Shown piece by piece: positions 60,865 to 64,000 of a DNA stretch of 64,000 nucleotides; position 1 is the first letter of the stretch; the number at the start of each line of letters is the position of its first letter. The notes under the pieces are model-generated. The model was not told the origin of the DNA. It was given only the letters and a program-made list of their open reading frames with translations, and did no database searches. Source of the DNA: Pedobacter sp. ASV28 (GTDB lineage: Bacteria > Bacteroidota > Bacteroidia > Sphingobacteriales > Sphingobacteriaceae); the NCBI RefSeq assembly GCF_016428855.1, contig NZ_JAELTN010000004.1, positions 62,001 to 126,000 on the forward strand. The letters run 5' to 3'. Both the position numbers and the translations under genes were made by a program.

Positions 60865-62223
60865 ATGTTCTATCAAAGATTTACCTTCCGTTTAATATCA
60901 CGCCTATTGGTCATTAATCTATTGACCATATTACTCGTGTATTTAATTCGATATACCACCTTATGGTTTACCATTACAGGATTAAGTATAGTACTCGTTG
61001 CGCTCCTTATTTCCCTTTATTTATACATCAATCAAATTAGGGAAGACATTAAACGTTTTATCCTTGCGGTAAAAACTCGTGACCATACCCTCAATTTTAA
61101 AAATAAGGCTACAAAAGGAAGTTTTCCCGAACTTTATGAGTCCTTTAATGAGATTATTCAGGTACATAAAGATATCCAGTTGGAACAAGATGCCATTTTT
61201 CAGCTCATCAAAACCATACTGGAACAAGTACCCGTTGGCGTAATTGTGGTGAAGAAGAATAAGGTAGAACCTCCAAAATCAGAGATTTCCTTTTTTAACC
61301 TTGCGGCAAGCAACCTGCTAAATGTTCCCTCCTATAGCTATTGGAATCGTTTCCAAGAACATCTTCCCTACTTTGCCAATGAAATTGAAAAAATACAAAA
61401 TGGTGGAAAACGTTTTCTGGAAATTAAAATTCAAGAAAAACAGATACAACTTTCTATCGAATTAAGACCGATAAACCTTTATGGTTCTGATTATAACATC
61501 ATTTCTTTTCAGAATATTAAAGATGAGATAGAGCAAAAGGAAACCGAGGCCTGGAATAGGCTAATCGGCGTAATTTCGCATGAAATTCTAAATTCCATTA
61601 CCCCAATCAGCTCATTATCTGCTACCGTTAACCAAATGATCGAACAAAAGGATCATCTTAATAGCGAAGACCTAGAAGACTTAAAGCCTGCACTTCAAAC
61701 CATAAAAAGACGATCGGAAGGTTTATTAGATTTTGTAAAGGACTATAGACTTATTGCAGAATTACCTACCCCAAACTTGGAAACGCACAGTGTTGGTGAA
61801 ATCCTGCAACACATCAAAGTGCTTATGCAACCTATGGTAACCGCCAACCACGTTAACTTTCAGGTGATGCAAACTGCCTCAAAAATATCGCTACAGGTTG
61901 ATTTTAAACTGATTGAACAAGCTTTGATCAACTTAATTACCAATAGCATTTATGCGTTAGAGGGCATTGTCCAGCCACTGATCGAAATTTCCTATCATCT
62001 AGAACCCAACAAAGTATACCTCAATGTAAGCGATAATGGTAAGGGCATAGATAAAGATAGTTTAGAAAAAATATTCGTACCTTTTTACACTACACGTAAA
62101 AATGGGTCTGGAATAGGGCTAACCATTACCCGAAATATTATGAAAATGCACAAGGGAGGATTAGAAGTTTCCTCTACTCCCTTTCAGCGTACCATCTTTT
62201 CTTTAATTTTTGATTATGCCTAA
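60865..62223 (+). CDS. Sensor histidine kinase paired with the NtrC-type regulator
   Basis: Inner-membrane kinase of 452 residues. Two membrane segments (about 13-29 and 35-54) leave only a very short outside loop, so the signal is probably sensed in the membrane or cytoplasm. A PAS-like region (about 110-215) is followed by the HisKA motif VISHEILNSITPISS with H239, then the ATPase domain with N-box NLITNSIYAL, G1 DNGKGIDKD, F-box FVPFYTT and G2 GSGIGLTI. It is close to NtrY-type kinases. Its gene lies 32 bp after the regulator gene, so they are co-transcribed. Which envelope stress it senses is unknown. Confidence 0.93.
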   Translation: MFYQRFTFRLISRLLVINLLTILLVYLIRYTTLWFTITGLSIVLVALLISLYLYINQIREDIKRFILAVKTRDHTLNFKNKATKGSFPELYESFNEIIQVHKDIQLEQDAIFQLIKTILEQVPVGVIVVKKNKVEPPKSEISFFNLAASNLLNVPSYSYWNRFQEHLPYFANEIEKIQNGGKRFLEIKIQEKQIQLSIELRPINLYGSDYNIISFQNIKDEIEQKETEAWNRLIGVISHEILNSITPISSLSATVNQMIEQKDHLNSEDLEDLKPALQTIKRRSEGLLDFVKDYRLIAELPTPNLETHSVGEILQHIKVLMQPMVTANHVNFQVMQTASKISLQVDFKLIEQALINLITNSIYALEGIVQPLIEISYHLEPNKVYLNVSDNGKGIDKDSLEKIFVPFYTTRKNGSGIGLTITRNIMKMHKGGLEVSSTPFQRTIFSLIFDYA

Positions 62224-62233
62224 ACCATAACCT

Positions 62234-62845
62234 TTACGACGAAGATCGACTATTTAGATAAGTACTTTTCTTAAACTGGATTCCCTTTCTTATTAAAATG
62301 GCATGATAAAAGCTGGGAATGTCATGGGTCCATTTAGGTAAGATCAGCATAATTAAAATCACATCAAGTTGAGATATTATTCCTATCACAATACAACTCT
62401 TCAACATCCATCCACCATAGGCAAAACCCAGTATACTGGAAAAAGTGGCCAACAAGGTAAGGCCCCACAGTTTTGAAACAAAAGCATGGGTACAAGTTTC
62501 CTTCTTGAACTTTAGTAGGCTAATGGTATAGCATAAAGCTTCCATGATCAGCAATGAAATGATGCCGATAAAATTCTGTTCAATTAAACCGGGATAGATC
62601 ACATAACAGCTCCAGGCAATACTTAGCCAGAAAACAAGATCGGTTTGGCTATCCAACCTCCGCATTTTTTCGGTATCGATCTTCATTTTTCTGGCAATAA
62701 TTCCATCAAAAATATCAGAAAATAACCCCAGGCACATTAGCACCAGTATGAGAGCGGTTCCTTTTTCTTCCATTAAATAGGAAATAGTCAATATGACTGG
62801 CGCCAACAAAAACCTAAATAAAATTAATAGATAAGGGATACTCAT
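62234..62845 (-). CDS. CDP-alcohol phosphatidyltransferase-like membrane protein
   Basis: Membrane protein of 203 residues with about six hydrophobic segments. The family motif is present at DGIIARKMKIDTEKMRRLDS plus QTD: D-G-x2-A-R-x8-M-x3-D-x3-D, so the usual Gly is a Met. Such enzymes make phosphatidylglycerol phosphate, phosphatidylinositol or related lipids from CDP-diacylglycerol. It is convergent with the histidine-kinase gene, 10 bp away. PssA-like pathway neighbours are absent. Exact alcohol and product unknown; the altered Gly makes activity slightly uncertain. Confidence 0.85.
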   Translation of the reverse strand: MSIPYLLILFRFLLAPVILTISYLMEEKGTALILVLMCLGLFSDIFDGIIARKMKIDTEKMRRLDSQTDLVFWLSIAWSCYVIYPGLIEQNFIGIISLLIMEALCYTISLLKFKKETCTHAFVSKLWGLTLLATFSSILGFAYGGWMLKSCIVIGIISQLDVILIMLILPKWTHDIPSFYHAILIRKGIQFKKSTYLNSRSSS

Positions 62846-63051
62846 ATTATTTATTTAATAAGGCTTTCTCAAGATAGGAAAAAAACTTACGCTTTTTTCC
62901 CATGTATTAAAGAAAAGACCATCACATAAAATCATATTCTGGGTAATTTATTTTAACTTCTACTTGATCATTTCAATGTATTTAAAATAGAAAATACAAA
63001 CAAAATCGGGCTAAAATGCCTTTATTAAGCAAGTTCCTTTAATTAAAAAGC

Positions 63052-64000
63052 ATGAGTAAGACAATTATTATTTCGAATAGGCTCCCCGTTAAGATTACAG
63101 AACAAGATGGAAATTATACGCTCACGTCAAGCGAAGGTGGCTTAGCTACCGGATTGGGCGATGTTTATAGTAGCGACCATATGCTTTGGGTGGGCTGGCC
63201 AGGCCTAGAAATCCCCGAAGAACGCCAAAAAGAGGTAACAGCACAGCTTGCCAAGCTAAATCTCGTTCCCATTTTCCTATCGCAAGAAGAGATCAACCTT
63301 TTCTACGAGGGTTTTTCCAATGAGGTGTTATGGCCCGTTTTCCATTACCTGGTCACCTATGCCCGTTTTGAACAGACTTACTGGGACTGCTACCAGAGTG
63401 TAAACCAAAAATTTGCAGACGTTGCCCAAAAATCATTTATGGATGGGGATAAAATATGGGTGCAGGATTATCAATTGTTATGCCTACCTGCCATGCTCAG
63501 ACGGCAACTCGAAAAAGCTACCATCGGTTTCTTTCAACATATTCCATTCCCTTCTTTTGAAATTTTTAGGCTTATCCCCTGGCGGGACAAGCTTATAGAA
63601 GGCATACTGGGTGCAGATTTAATTGGTTTTCATACCTATGATGATGTTCGGCACTTTTTGAGCACGGCAGCGAGGTTAACACCGGTATATTTTTCGGCCA
63701 ATATCATTTCAAGTAACGATAGGCAAATCATTGTAGAACCTTTCCCAATGGGAATAGATTTTAATAAATTTGAAAACCTGCCTTTAGAAACAGAGGTCAT
63801 TGAGGAAATCAATAAGCTTAAAAACAAAAAGAGAGATAAAATCATCCTTTCCATAGATAGGTTAGATTACAGTAAAGGTATTTTGGAACGCTTACGTTCT
63901 TTTGAGCTATTATTACAGCTTTATCCCGACTACATTGGCAAAATATCCTTGTTTATGGTGGTAGTTCCCTCTAGAGATACAGTTCCCCAATACAAAGAGC
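63052..64000 (+). CDS. otsA: Trehalose-6-phosphate synthase, C-terminus outside window
   Basis: GT20 enzyme making trehalose-6-phosphate from UDP-glucose and glucose-6-phosphate. I translated 316 codons from the ATG at 63052; the frame runs to the window edge. Typical features are TIIISNRLPVKI at the N-terminus, a GGLATGLGD loop for nucleotide-sugar binding, WVQDYQLLCLPAMLR, FFQHIPFPSFEIFRLIPWR, LIGFHTYDDVRHFL and SIDRLDYSKGILERL. In Bacteroidota this domain is often fused to a trehalose-6-phosphate phosphatase; that cannot be seen here. The 206 bp upstream show no clear promoter. Trehalose would protect against osmotic or desiccation stress. Confidence 0.95.
   Translation, partial: MSKTIIISNRLPVKITEQDGNYTLTSSEGGLATGLGDVYSSDHMLWVGWPGLEIPEERQKEVTAQLAKLNLVPIFLSQEEINLFYEGFSNEVLWPVFHYLVTYARFEQTYWDCYQSVNQKFADVAQKSFMDGDKIWVQDYQLLCLPAMLRRQLEKATIGFFQHIPFPSFEIFRLIPWRDKLIEGILGADLIGFHTYDDVRHFLSTAARLTPVYFSANIISSNDRQIIVEPFPMGIDFNKFENLPLETEVIEEINKLKNKKRDKIILSIDRLDYSKGILERLRSFELLLQLYPDYIGKISLFMVVVPSRDTVPQYKE

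Overview
The window looks like chromosomal DNA of a Bacteroidota bacterium of the Sphingobacteriaceae (Pedobacter-like) type. This rests on AT-rich DNA, weak ribosome binding sites, promoters of the TAnnTTTG class, a GH97 enzyme, DUF4254, DUF2851 and DUF4832-like proteins, a Rho with an Asn-rich insert, a NUDIX-type sugar regulator, and long FtsX-type permeases in tandem. The species cannot be named from the sequence alone. No rRNA, CRISPR array, intact insertion sequence, integrase or phage gene was seen.

Layout. (1) 1-10320 is a galactoside/galactose region. Four exported proteins on the minus strand (DUF4832-like putative glycosidase, GH36/clan GH-D alpha-galactosidase-like, GH97, and GH2 cut by the window edge) probably release galactose in the periplasm. 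A NUDIX-fold regulator with a destroyed catalytic box is divergent from galT-galK. A 33-bp near-perfect palindrome overlaps the -33 box of the galT promoter. (2) 10307-13968 is a small islet bounded by a 25-bp perfect direct repeat next to tRNA-Leu(GAG). It holds an AraC-type regulator, a serine beta-lactamase-fold hydrolase and a decayed hemB fragment. (3) 13965-38011 is mostly housekeeping: tRNA-Leu(GAG), an MBL hydrolase, lolA, ftsK, an ankyrin protein, PspC, DUF2851, a DMT exporter, pyrF, rho, pssA, an orphan HPt protein, folK, sppA, polX, DUF4254, GT9, sixA, AMP nucleosidase, clpX, clpP, a four-helix-bundle protein, tig and tRNA-Leu(UAG). (4) 38198-40500 holds two lipoproteins, a BtuF-like metal-receptor protein without a signal peptide, and a degenerate repeat.

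(5) 40584-62223 is the most striking part. It is an ABC efflux-type locus with six full-length MacB/FtsX-like permeases of about 790-805 residues, one internally deleted permease, two ATPases, one HlyD/MacA-type fusion protein and a small periplasmic protein, all on the minus strand. Divergent from it are an NtrC-type sigma-54 activator and its histidine kinase. A sigma-54 promoter with correct GG-N10-GC spacing lies about 27 bp before the fusion-protein gene. Two TGT-N7-CGAACA sites, exactly 21 bp apart, lie 60-115 bp further upstream. The permeases fall into alternating sequence types, which suggests duplication of a two-gene unit.

(6) 62234-64000 holds a CDP-alcohol phosphotransferase-like protein and the start of trehalose-6-phosphate synthase, which runs off the end of the window.
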